Origin: Bacteroides sp. CAG:144 | GTDB taxonomy: Bacteria; Bacteroidota; Bacteroidia; Bacteroidales; UBA11471 | Direction of reading: 5' to 3' | Assembly: GCA_000434215.1 (NCBI GenBank) | Contig: HF999713.1 | Location: 10,242-24,561 of the forward strand | DNA: 14,320 nt | Shown: positions 1-7,334 of the stretch, one piece after another | How the letters are laid out: each line of letters starts with the position of its first letter | How positions within the stretch are numbered: position 1 is the first letter of the stretch | The notes under the pieces: model-generated | What the model was told of the DNA's origin: nothing | The model's database searches: none | The model's input: only the letters and a program-made list of their open reading frames with translations | Program-made: the position numbers and the translations under genes

Positions 1-1006
1 CCCCGCTGCCGCTCAGCGGCTTCATCAGGGCCGTCGGCAACGCTCCGACGAAATCGGAGTCGATACCTATCGCTTCTATGGCCCGGGTAATGCCGGCAAT
101 AAAAAAATCCATAGCACCCGAAGCCCGGAATACTGCAATGGCGACAAGTATCGCCACTAAGTAGGGAATAATGGTAACGGCGGTTTTGAATCCTTCTTTG
201 GCTCCTTCTATAAAGGCTTCGTAGACATTGATTCTCTTATGTATGCCCGATATGAGAAACCCGGTAACGATGGAAAACAATAGACAGTTGGCACCGAATC
301 CCGAGTAAAGCGAGACTTTTTCGGGCGGGAGTTGAGCGAAAAGAACAAGTATTCCGCCGATAAGTATCGTGAGACCGCCGATGGTTCCGAGTATTACTTT
401 GTCGAATAGATTGATGCGTTGCTTTATGCATACGGCTATAAGGCCTACGAGTGTCGAGCAGAAAGTGGCGATGAGTATGGGTAGAAAGATGTCCGATGGG
501 TTGGCCGCACCCATTTGCGCCCGATATACCATGACGCCGAGAGGAACGATGGTCAGTCCTGTCGTGTTCAGCACGAGAAACATAATCATGGGATTGCTGG
601 CCGTTTCTTTATGGGGATTGACTTCCTGCATCTCTTTCATGGCTTTCAGTCCCAATGGTGTTGCGGCATTGTCGAGCCCCAACATATTGGCCGATATATT
701 CATAAAGATAGAACCGAAAGCCGGGTGATTTTTGGGGAGTTCGGGAAATAACCGGGTGAAGAGAGGGCTTATCCAACGGGAAAATGTGGCGATGACGCCG
801 CCGCGTTCGCCGATTTTCATCAATCCCAGCCATAGAGATAAAACGCCGGTCAATCCCAGGGATATTTCAAAGGCAGTTTTGGCCGAAGAGAATGTCGAGT
901 TCATGATTTCGTTCCAAATGTCGAGGTTGCCGTAGAAGAGTGTTTGTATGACGGCAACGACAAATGCGGTGATGAAAAAAAAGATCCAGATATAATTCAG
1001 AACCAT
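1..1006 (-). CDS. SpmA-SpmB fusion, nucleoside-recognition (Gate) domain membrane protein, 3' end outside window
   Basis: The frame is open from an ATG at 1006 to the left edge, giving 335 codons without a stop. The protein starts MVLNYIWIFF and is very hydrophobic with many membrane segments. The SpmA half carries NMLGLDNAATPLGLKAM (about residues 107-123). A second, SpmB-like half begins near residue 235, with EAFIEGAKEGFKTAV (263-277) and GALPTALMKPLSGSG at the window edge. In sporulating Firmicutes SpmA and SpmB are separate proteins needed for spore core dehydration. In Bacteroidales they occur as one fused protein of roughly 400 residues (recalled, not searched), so some tens of C-terminal residues are probably missing here. 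The domain (nucleoside recognition, PF07670) is known from transporters; the substrate is unknown and the host does not make spores. It is divergent from the dehydrogenase at 1200, with its own promoter at 1033-1063. The family call is secure; the function is open. Confidence 0.9.
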   Translation of the reverse strand, partial: MVLNYIWIFFFITAFVVAVIQTLFYGNLDIWNEIMNSTFSSAKTAFEISLGLTGVLSLWLGLMKIGERGGVIATFSRWISPLFTRLFPELPKNHPAFGSIFMNISANMLGLDNAATPLGLKAMKEMQEVNPHKETASNPMIMFLVLNTTGLTIVPLGVMVYRAQMGAANPSDIFLPILIATFCSTLVGLIAVCIKQRINLFDKVILGTIGGLTILIGGILVLFAQLPPEKVSLYSGFGANCLLFSIVTGFLISGIHKRINVYEAFIEGAKEGFKTAVTIIPYLVAILVAIAVFRASGAMDFFIAGITRAIEAIGIDSDFVGALPTALMKPLSGSG

Positions 1007-1032
1007 GACTCGTGTTTTTGTGGTAGTTTCTG

Positions 1033-1063
1033 CAAAAATAGATTTTTTATGTGAGGCCGGAAA
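1033..1063 (-). promoter_or_regulatory. Bacteroides-type promoter for the SpmA-SpmB gene
   Basis: Read on the minus strand, TATTTTTG (1040-1033) matches the Bacteroides -7 element TAnnTTTG exactly. It is preceded, with a 19-base spacer, by TTTC (1063-1060), one base off the -33 TTTG. Transcription would start near 1028 and leave a leader of about 20 bases before the ATG at 1006. Confidence 0.55.
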
Positions 1064-1150
1064 GAAAAATGAGGAGTATTTGCGATTTGTCAGAGTGCTC
1101 GTTTCAGGTGGATTTATATAAATTTTATGCATGGGAAAACAGGAGATAAC

Positions 1151-1181
1151 TTTCTCTTGGAAGGAAAAATCGCTATTTTTG
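1151..1181 (+). promoter_or_regulatory. Bacteroides-type promoter for the dehydrogenase-glycosylase unit
   Basis: TATTTTTG at 1174-1181 matches the TAnnTTTG -7 element, and TTTC at 1151-1154 lies 19 bases upstream. A start a few bases after 1181 would leave only 10-15 bases before the ATG at 1200. This rules out the upstream in-frame ATG at 1131 as the main translation start. The element has the same TTTC-N19-TATTTTTG layout as the divergent promoter at 1033-1063. Confidence 0.6.
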
Positions 1182-1199
1182 TACCCAAATTTTACGATT

Positions 1200-2168
1200 A
1201 TGGAAAAGAAGAAAGTATTGGTTACTTACAATATGTGGCGCGACGGCTATGCCGAATTGATGCAAAAATACGATGTAACATTTCCGCCCGAAGGGGTCGA
1301 GTCGTTTTCTTACGATGAAGTGTTGGACATGATTGCCGATTATGACGCTTTGCAATCGATGTATAACTTTCCGGTCGATAAGCGTCTTATGGACGCAGCT
1401 CCGAAATTGAAAATCGTCTCGAACTATGCTGTGGGGTACGATAATATCGATATAGCTTATGCAACCCTCAAAGGGATACAAGTAACCAATACACCCGATC
1501 CGGTAACCGAGCCTACGGCCGATCAAGCAATGGGTTTATTGCTGGCCGCCAGCCGCCGTATATCGGAACTCGATCGCCGGTTGCGCATTCCCGGTTCGGT
1601 AAAAGTTGAGCTGCTTGCCAATCTCGGGCATTCTCTTTATGGGGCAACATTGGGAATCGTCGGTATGGGGCGTATAGGCCGCGCTTTGGCTCGCCGTGCT
1701 ATCGCTGCCGGTATGAAAATCGTGTATCACAATCGGCATCGCCTCGATGAGGTTGTCGAGCAGGAGTATAAAGCAACCTATCTTCCTTTCGATGAGTTGT
1801 TGCGTACTGCCGATGTGGTTTCTCTTAATGCTCCGCATAATACCGATACTTACCATCTTATCGATGCCTGTGCCCTGAGAATGATGAAACCTACGGCAAT
1901 ACTTATCAATACCGCCCGGGGGCCGCTTGTCGATGAGCAGGCTCTCGCCGAGGCTTTACGTACGGGGCAGATATGGGCAGCCGGTCTCGATGTTTTCGAG
2001 TACGGAAATTATCCCATACCCGAACTCACGCAGCTCGACAATGTGGTGATGACTCCGCACACGGGAACACAGACGGTCGAAATCCGTCATGAAATGGCGG
2101 CCCATGTTTCCCGCAATATCATTCATTTTTTTGAGGGAGGCCCTATCGATAAGGTCAATCAGATATAG
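1200..2168 (+). CDS. D-isomer-specific 2-hydroxyacid dehydrogenase (glyoxylate/hydroxypyruvate reductase-like)
   Basis: This 322-residue cytosolic NAD(P)-dependent oxidoreductase should interconvert a 2-keto acid and a D-2-hydroxy acid. The Rossmann motif GMGRIG is at residues 155-160 inside GATLGIVGMGRIGRALARRA. The expected catalytic set is complete: Arg240 in NTARG, Glu267 in GLDVFE and His287 in TPHTGT. Length fits the family (about 310-330). The frame extends upstream to an ATG at 1131. I chose 1200 because MEKKKVLVTY begins the first beta strand of the fold and because the predicted promoter (1151-1181) lies inside the longer version. The substrate cannot be fixed from sequence: D-glycerate/hydroxypyruvate and glyoxylate are likely, D-lactate is possible. 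Only 8 bases separate its stop from the AlkD-like gene, so the two are probably co-transcribed. Confidence 0.88.
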   Translation: MEKKKVLVTYNMWRDGYAELMQKYDVTFPPEGVESFSYDEVLDMIADYDALQSMYNFPVDKRLMDAAPKLKIVSNYAVGYDNIDIAYATLKGIQVTNTPDPVTEPTADQAMGLLLAASRRISELDRRLRIPGSVKVELLANLGHSLYGATLGIVGMGRIGRALARRAIAAGMKIVYHNRHRLDEVVEQEYKATYLPFDELLRTADVVSLNAPHNTDTYHLIDACALRMMKPTAILINTARGPLVDEQALAEALRTGQIWAAGLDVFEYGNYPIPELTQLDNVVMTPHTGTQTVEIRHEMAAHVSRNIIHFFEGGPIDKVNQI

Positions 2169-2176
2169 TTTTACCG

Positions 2177-2908
2177 ATGAAATCGTTCGATGGCATTTTT
2201 CCTCACGCTGTTTTAGAGGTGCGTGAAACCCTTTTTTCTTGTGCTTCCGAAACTTATGCTGCGACGGCGCTACGTTTTTTTAAGACCGGGGCCGGGGCTT
2301 ATGGCGAAGGCGATCGTTTCATCGGTGTGCGTGTGCCCGAGGTGCGTAAAATCGCCCGAGATTTTGCTCCGAAATTGTCTCCCGAAGAGGTATTGCCGCT
2401 GTTGCGTGATACGGTACATGAGTGTCGTTTGCTGGCCTTGCTTGTCTGGGTGCAACAGTTTTCTAAAGGAGACGAACGTATTCGAGAAAAAATCGTTTCG
2501 CTCTATTTGTCGCATACGACGTATATCAATAATTGGGATTTGGTCGACCTTTCGGCTTATGAGATCATCGGGTTTTATTTACAAAACAAGGAACGTTCGT
2601 TGCTTTATAAATTGGCCGGAGAAGGTACGCTTTGGGAACAGCGCATATCGATTGTTTCCACGTGGAAGTTTATCCGTAACAGGGATTTTTCCGATACGTT
2701 GCAGTTGGCCGATGTATTGCTCTTGCATCCGCACGACCTTATACAGAAGGCTGTCGGTTGGATGTTGCGTGAGATAGGCAAGCGCGATAAGGCGGTATTG
2801 GTCGATTTTTTAGAAACTCGTTATAATCGTATGCCCCGTACCATGTTGCGATATGCCATCGAGAAGTTTACGCCCGAAGAAAGAGCCCGATATATGAAAC
2901 GTTCGTAG
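2177..2908 (+). CDS. AlkD-family DNA alkylation repair glycosylase
   Basis: This 243-residue all-helical HEAT-like protein belongs to the AlkC/AlkD DNA glycosylase superfamily, which excises positively charged alkylated bases such as 3-methyl- and 7-methylpurines. Family landmarks are FFKTGAGAYGEGDRFIGVRVP (residues 34-54), NNWDLVD (118-124), WEQRISIVSTWKFIR (153-167) and HDLIQKAVGWMLREIGKRD (186-204). The residues corresponding to the known active site of Bacillus cereus AlkD are present: Trp120 and Asp124 (W109, D113), Arg156 (R148) and Trp195 (W187). The protein is therefore predicted to be active. Length is usual for the family. It is the second gene of a tight two-gene unit and is followed by a bidirectional terminator. 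No functional link between the repair enzyme and the upstream dehydrogenase is evident. Confidence 0.92.
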   Translation: MKSFDGIFPHAVLEVRETLFSCASETYAATALRFFKTGAGAYGEGDRFIGVRVPEVRKIARDFAPKLSPEEVLPLLRDTVHECRLLALLVWVQQFSKGDERIREKIVSLYLSHTTYINNWDLVDLSAYEIIGFYLQNKERSLLYKLAGEGTLWEQRISIVSTWKFIRNRDFSDTLQLADVLLLHPHDLIQKAVGWMLREIGKRDKAVLVDFLETRYNRMPRTMLRYAIEKFTPEERARYMKRS

Positions 2909-2931
2909 CGGGAACGTGTCTGTTAAAACAG

Positions 2932-2965
2932 AAATTCGGTCGATGCTGTCATCTCCGGATTTTTT
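2932..2965. terminator. Bidirectional intrinsic terminator between convergent genes
   Basis: An imperfect hairpin lies between two convergent stops (2908 plus, 2986 minus). AAATTCGG (2932-2939) pairs with CCGGATTT (2955-2962) with one U-G pair. After a small internal loop, GATG (2942-2945) pairs with CATC (2950-2953) around CTGT. On the plus strand it runs into TTTTTT (2960-2965). On the minus strand it is followed by a weaker T-rich stretch. It should terminate the AlkD-like gene and perhaps the glycosyltransferase transcript. Confidence 0.6.
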
Positions 2966-2985
2966 GTATGGGTTCAACTCTTTTG

Positions 2986-3735
2986 TTACACCTGTTTTCC
3001 CAATAGTCGGGTGGTATAGTAACGTGCAGCAAACCACAGATGTAGCAAAGAAACGGATATGAATCCATAGTATTTGACCATGATGCGATAACGCTCTTTG
3101 AGCGATGCTTTGTGATTGCGTGTCGTAACTCCTTCGTTGAGGTAGTTGATGAGGGTAAGGTGGGTGTTTGCTATCGTGCGGGCTTTTTTCATGCAACGAA
3201 TACACCAGTCAAAATCGGCCGAGAAACGGTATGAGAGATCATAGAGCGGTGCCAATTCCCTGCGGACAATGAATGCCTGATGACAGACGAGCATACCCAT
3301 TCTGAAACTTTTCCACGAGAGTTTTTCGGGCGTTTTCAGTCGTCTCATAGCGATAAAACGTCGGTCGCTATCTACTATTGCCGTCTCGCCATAGAGAATA
3401 TCGGGACGGTTTTCCCCGATGAAATCGTGTAATTTTTTCAACGTATCGGGTGCATAAAGAGAATCTCCTGCGTTGAGAAAAACGAGATATTCACCGGTAG
3501 CTGCTTTGATACCTTTGTTCATGGCATCGTAGAGACCTCGGTCGGGTTCGCTTATGATGCGGGTAACACAGTCGTATTGTCGGGCCAGAGCGACTGTGCC
3601 GTCTTTCGAAGCTCCGTCGACGATGAGGTATTCGTAATCGTTTTCTTGTTGTGCGGCTACCGAGCACAGTGTCGGTTCGAGTGTCGATTCAGCATTGAAG
3701 GTGATCGTAATAATCGAAAAAAGTGGCGTTTTCAT
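2986..3735 (-). CDS. Family 2 glycosyltransferase
   Basis: This 249-residue GT-A fold enzyme should transfer a sugar from a nucleotide-sugar donor to a glycan or lipid-linked acceptor at the cytoplasmic face of the inner membrane. Visible motifs are SIITITFNAEST (7-18), DGASKDGT (40-47) for nucleotide binding, NAGD (88-91) at the position of the metal-binding DXD, and ADFDWCIR (173-180) for the acceptor/catalytic Asp region. No membrane anchor is obvious; the C-terminal helix is mildly amphipathic and aromatic. Length suits small GT2 enzymes. It lies 35 bases downstream of a flippase gene on the same strand, so it probably modifies the glycan handled by that flippase. Donor, acceptor and linkage are unknown. 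Confidence 0.9.
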   Translation of the reverse strand: MKTPLFSIITITFNAESTLEPTLCSVAAQQENDYEYLIVDGASKDGTVALARQYDCVTRIISEPDRGLYDAMNKGIKAATGEYLVFLNAGDSLYAPDTLKKLHDFIGENRPDILYGETAIVDSDRRFIAMRRLKTPEKLSWKSFRMGMLVCHQAFIVRRELAPLYDLSYRFSADFDWCIRCMKKARTIANTHLTLINYLNEGVTTRNHKASLKERYRIMVKYYGFISVSLLHLWFAARYYTTRLLGKQV

Positions 3736-3770
3736 ATCTTGATTGATTTTCGGGCGTCAGTTGCATGAGC

Positions 3771-5210
3771 CTATTTATTCCGTTCGGTTTTCCATTTAAA
3801 AAACTCTTTCCATATTTCGACCCGGGCTGTATAGGTTCCCAGTAGATAGACGACGGTAAAGACGAGGAGTGGGGCTATGAGCCGGCCGAGGAGCGAAGTA
3901 CATGATAGGAACACCCCCCAAGCTATGATTCCGGCGAAGACAGAGAGCAAAAGGCAAGGAATGATATCACGGACAAAACGTGTGGCGCGGTAGGAGGTGA
4001 AATGTTGCCCGAGCCACATCGATGCCGCAAGCGAAGCGAGCGTGTATGCGACCCATAACCAGATGAGTGCGATGATGCCTTTTCCGAAACAGAAAAATAT
4101 GCCGACCGTCAGCAGAATTTTTTTGACGATTTCGGTTTTCAGATTTATGTCCGATCTCCCTATGGTATTGAACAAGTCGTAGTACAAAATGATGAAAGGC
4201 GAGAAAGCACCTGCTATACACAAGCGTTGCAGGAAGGGAATCGCCGCTGCCCATTTTTCCGAGAGAAGCACCAGTACAAGAGGCTCGGCGATAACGATAA
4301 AGAGAACCATTACGGGGAAAATAAAAAAGGAAATCGTGCGGATATACTTCCCGAAGATGCGTATCATGCGTTCGGGTTCGTCATTGATTGTCGAAAGCAC
4401 GGGAAAAGCGACGCTGCGGAAAATCGTGGCGACAAGCGATGAGGGTATTTCTTGGAATCGGTGCGCTTGTGTATAAAACCCGACCGAAGCCGTACTGTAT
4501 CCCTTCCCGATGAGCATAGGGTAGATATTGTTGTAAACGGCATTCAGCACACCTGTTCCTATCAGGTGGCTGCTGTATGCCAAAAATTCCCGTATCGATT
4601 TCGGACTGAATACGACGGTGGGATACCAGTGCCCGTATACCCAAAGCAGTATCGTGCGAAGCAGGGTGATAAGCAGTTGTTGTATGACAAGTGCCCATAC
4701 ACCGCCGCCCCGGTAAGCGTAGACGATGGCGACGGTCGAACCTGCGAGTATCGCTATGATATTGATACGAGCCAAGTGGGTGAAGGCTATATGCTTGGTG
4801 AGCCGCACTTGCTGAATGAGTCCGAAGCCTTGAAAAATGATGGAGATGAACAGTATGCGGGCAATAAGGGTCAGGGACGGTATTTCAAAAAAATCGGCGA
4901 TGAGCGGAGCGGCAAAGAAGAGAATGAGATAGAAAAAAACGCTGATGGCGAGATTGAAGAAGAATATCGTGCTGTAATCGGTTTCTGTGGCTTTTTTTTT
5001 GCGAATAAGAGCCGATCCGAATCCGCTGTCGACCAAGATGCCCGAGAGTGTGATAAAGAGCGTGAGAACGCCTATTTTGCCGTAATCTTCGGGTGTGAGG
5101 AGATTGGCGAGAATAATACCCGATATGAAATAAAGAAGTTGTTGCCCGCATTTGTCGATGAAACTCCAAACAAGGGCGTTGAGCGTTCTCTTTTTCAGGG
5201 TATCGGACAT
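3771..5210 (-). CDS. Polysaccharide flippase (Wzx-like, MOP superfamily, COG2244)
   Basis: This 479-residue polytopic inner-membrane protein has about 12-14 hydrophobic segments. It should flip a lipid-linked oligosaccharide across the membrane for O-antigen, capsule or exopolysaccharide assembly. The N-terminus MSDTLKKRTLNALVWSFIDK, then LLTPEDYG (37-44) and DSGFGSALIRKKKATETDYS (61-80), are characteristic of this family. The frame runs up to an ATG at 5261. I chose 5210 because the extra 17 residues would be encoded by the metG terminator hairpin and are not family-like. The start codon follows the T-tract of that terminator by only 7 bases, and I see no promoter in between, so expression may depend on read-through from GH3-metG. 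With the following glycosyltransferase it forms a two-gene glycan module; no polymerase, ligase or sugar-nucleotide genes are in view. Confidence 0.9.
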   Translation of the reverse strand: MSDTLKKRTLNALVWSFIDKCGQQLLYFISGIILANLLTPEDYGKIGVLTLFITLSGILVDSGFGSALIRKKKATETDYSTIFFFNLAISVFFYLILFFAAPLIADFFEIPSLTLIARILFISIIFQGFGLIQQVRLTKHIAFTHLARINIIAILAGSTVAIVYAYRGGGVWALVIQQLLITLLRTILLWVYGHWYPTVVFSPKSIREFLAYSSHLIGTGVLNAVYNNIYPMLIGKGYSTASVGFYTQAHRFQEIPSSLVATIFRSVAFPVLSTINDEPERMIRIFGKYIRTISFFIFPVMVLFIVIAEPLVLVLLSEKWAAAIPFLQRLCIAGAFSPFIILYYDLFNTIGRSDINLKTEIVKKILLTVGIFFCFGKGIIALIWLWVAYTLASLAASMWLGQHFTSYRATRFVRDIIPCLLLSVFAGIIAWGVFLSCTSLLGRLIAPLLVFTVVYLLGTYTARVEIWKEFFKWKTERNK

Positions 5211-5217
5211 AATGGAG

Positions 5218-5250
5218 AAAAAATTCCACCCCGATCGGAAACCGGGGTGG
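5218..5250 (-). terminator. Strong intrinsic terminator after metG
   Basis: On the minus strand CCACCCCG (5250-5243) pairs perfectly with CGGGGTGG (5233-5226) around a 9-base loop. Two A's and then TTTTTT (5223-5218) follow. The hairpin begins 14 bases after the metG stop codon. This is the clearest rho-independent terminator in the window. It lies in the gap of an otherwise operon-like row of genes. Confidence 0.85.
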
Positions 5251-5264
5251 AGATGATTCAAGGG

Positions 5265-7304
5265 TTATTTTACACACGAACCGGAGGCTACGTCGTCCTG
5301 AGGAGAGACGACGACAAGGCGGCCGTCGGCATCTTCGGCCGATAGTATCATGCCTTGCGATTCGATACCTTTGAGTTTACGCGGTGCGAGGTTGGCAACG
5401 AAGCATACTTGTTTGCCGACAAGATCTTCGGGACGGTAATGCTTGGCGATGCCCGAGATGATGGTACGTCCCCCCAATCCGTCGTCTATTTTGAATTGAA
5501 GGAGTTTATCGGCTTTGGGTACTTTCTGGCACTCCAAAACTTTTCCCACGCGAATGTCGAGCTTGGTGAAGTCGTCGAACTCGATCGTCGGGGCGATAGG
5601 TTCGGTTACGTGGTTGGCTTTTTCGTTGGCGATTTTGGTATCTTGCAGTTTTTTGATTTGCGCTTCGATAACGTTGTCATCGATTTTCTCGAAGAGAAGT
5701 TCGGGGGCAGCCAGCTGAGTGCCGGTTTCGAGAATATCGGTGTGTCCCAGCATATCCCATTCGGTAACGGTCATGCCCAGCATCGTGCGTATTTTTTGAG
5801 CGGAGAAAGGCAGGAACGGTTCAAAGGCGATAGCCAGATTGGCAGAGATCTGCAAGGCGAGATTGAGGATTGTCGCGACGCGGTTCATATCGCTTTTGGC
5901 CAGTTTCCACGGTTCGGTGTCGGCCAAATATTTATTACCAATACGGGCGAGATTCATCGCCTCTTTCAGTGCATCGCGGAAACGGTAGTTTTCGATACCG
6001 CTTTCGAGTCGGCCTTTGACGTCGGAAAATTCTCGTAACGTTTCCCGGTCATAGTCGGTCAGCTCTCCGGCAGCAGGTACTTTCCCGTCGAAATATTTAT
6101 GTGTAAGGACCAATGACCGATTGATGAAATTCCCGAGAATGGCGACCAATTCGTTGTTGTTGCGGGCTTGGAAGTCTTTCCATGTAAAATCGTTGTCTTT
6201 AGTCTCGGGAGCGTTGGCGGTGAGGACGTAACGGAGCACATCTTGTTTCCCCGGAAATTCTTCGAGGTACTCGTGCAGCCATACGGCCCAGTTACGCGAT
6301 GTCGATATTTTGTCGCCTTCGAGATTGAGAAATTCGTTGGCGGGCACATTTTCGGGGAGGATATAGCTGCCTTCGGCTTTGAGCATGACCGGGAACACGA
6401 TGCAGTGGAATACGATGTTGTCTTTTCCTATGAAATGTACGAGTTTGGTTTCCGGGTCTTTCCAGTAACGCTCCCACGTGTCGGGGAGAAGCTCTTTGGT
6501 ATTGGAAATATAGCCGATAGGGGCATCGAACCATACATACAGCACTTTGCCTTCGGCTCCTTCTACGGGTACGGGTACACCCCAATCGAGATCGCGGCTC
6601 ACGGCACGGGGTTGCAGGCCCATATCGAGCCACGATTTGCATTGTCCGTACACGTTCGGTTTCCATTCGGTATGTCCTTCGAGAATCCATTGTCGCAAGA
6701 ACCCTTCGTAACGGTCGAGCGGTAAGTACCAGTGTTTCGTTTTCCGCAGTACGGGGGTACTGCCACTGATGGTCGATTTGGGATTGATGAGGTCGGTGGC
6801 ATTGAGCGACGTACCGCAGGCCTCGCATTGGTCGCCGTAAGCATGTTCGTTTTTACAATGGGGACATGTACCGGTGATATATCGGTCGGCGAGAAATTGC
6901 TGGGCCTCTTCATCGTAATATTGTTCGCTCTCTTTTTCGATAAATTCTCCCTTGTCGTAAAGCGTACGGAAAAAATCCGAAGCCATTTTCTCGTGGATTT
7001 TCGATGTCGTGCGGGAGTAGATGTCGAACGAAATGCCGAATTCTTCGAACGATTTTTTGATGAGCGTGTGGTAACGGTCTACGATATCTTGCGGAGTAAC
7101 CCCTTCTTTACGGGCTTTCAATGTGATGGGTACACCGTGTTCGTCGGAGCCGCCGATGAGGATTACGTCGCGGCCTTTGAGCCGTTGATAACGGGTATAA
7201 ATATCGGCGGGTACATACACGCCGGCCAGGTGGCCGATGTGTACCGGCCCGTTGGCATAAGGCAGGGCAGTGGTAACGAGTATTCGTTTGAAATTCTTTT
7301 CCAT
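5265..7304 (-). CDS. metG: Methionyl-tRNA synthetase with C-terminal tRNA-binding domain
   Basis: This 679-residue class I aminoacyl-tRNA synthetase charges tRNA-Met (elongator and initiator) in the cytosol. The Rossmann catalytic domain begins at once, with HIGH at 22-25 ([13 protein letters not shown]). The zinc knuckle has Cys147, Cys150, Cys160 and Cys163 in CPHC...CEAC. The second signature is KISTS at 332-336, a variant of KMSKS that I recall as normal in Bacteroidota MetRS. The helical anticodon-binding domain follows, with [15 protein letters not shown] (382-396). From about 575 there is a Trbp111/EMAP-II-type OB-fold ([23 protein letters not shown] region) that binds tRNA and supports dimerisation. 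Length is right for the two-domain-plus-tail form. It lies 30 bases downstream of the GH3 gene with no visible promoter of its own, and ends at a strong terminator. Confidence 0.97.
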   Translation of the reverse strand: MEKNFKRILVTTALPYANGPVHIGHLAGVYVPADIYTRYQRLKGRDVILIGGSDEHGVPITLKARKEGVTPQDIVDRYHTLIKKSFEEFGISFDIYSRTTSKIHEKMASDFFRTLYDKGEFIEKESEQYYDEEAQQFLADRYITGTCPHCKNEHAYGDQCEACGTSLNATDLINPKSTISGSTPVLRKTKHWYLPLDRYEGFLRQWILEGHTEWKPNVYGQCKSWLDMGLQPRAVSRDLDWGVPVPVEGAEGKVLYVWFDAPIGYISNTKELLPDTWERYWKDPETKLVHFIGKDNIVFHCIVFPVMLKAEGSYILPENVPANEFLNLEGDKISTSRNWAVWLHEYLEEFPGKQDVLRYVLTANAPETKDNDFTWKDFQARNNNELVAILGNFINRSLVLTHKYFDGKVPAAGELTDYDRETLREFSDVKGRLESGIENYRFRDALKEAMNLARIGNKYLADTEPWKLAKSDMNRVATILNLALQISANLAIAFEPFLPFSAQKIRTMLGMTVTEWDMLGHTDILETGTQLAAPELLFEKIDDNVIEAQIKKLQDTKIANEKANHVTEPIAPTIEFDDFTKLDIRVGKVLECQKVPKADKLLQFKIDDGLGGRTIISGIAKHYRPEDLVGKQVCFVANLAPRKLKGIESQGMILSAEDADGRLVVVSPQDDVASGSCVK

Positions 7305-7334
7305 TCGTAATAGGTCTTATGGGAAGTTTTTCGG

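Noticed and set aside
237..431. Short minus-strand frame of 64 codons within the first kilobase
   Set aside because: It is out of frame with the SpmA-SpmB coding sequence, which explains this interval fully.
2919..2932. TCTGT-TAAA-ACAGA hairpin after the AlkD-like gene
   Set aside because: It is only five pairs, AT-rich and has no T-tract; the hairpin at 2932-2965 is the better terminator.
5211..5261. Upstream extension of the flippase to an ATG at 5261
   Set aside because: The extra codons lie in the terminator hairpin and do not resemble flippase N-termini.
4452..5345. 297-codon open frame on the plus strand opposite the flippase and metG end
   Set aside because: It is antisense to two well-supported genes, its product is a charged low-complexity sequence with no recognisable domain, and it has no promoter. 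Long antisense frames are expected from the codon usage here.
5355..6038. 227-codon plus-strand open frame opposite metG
   Set aside because: It is a shadow of the methionyl-tRNA synthetase gene, with no recognisable motif or promoter.
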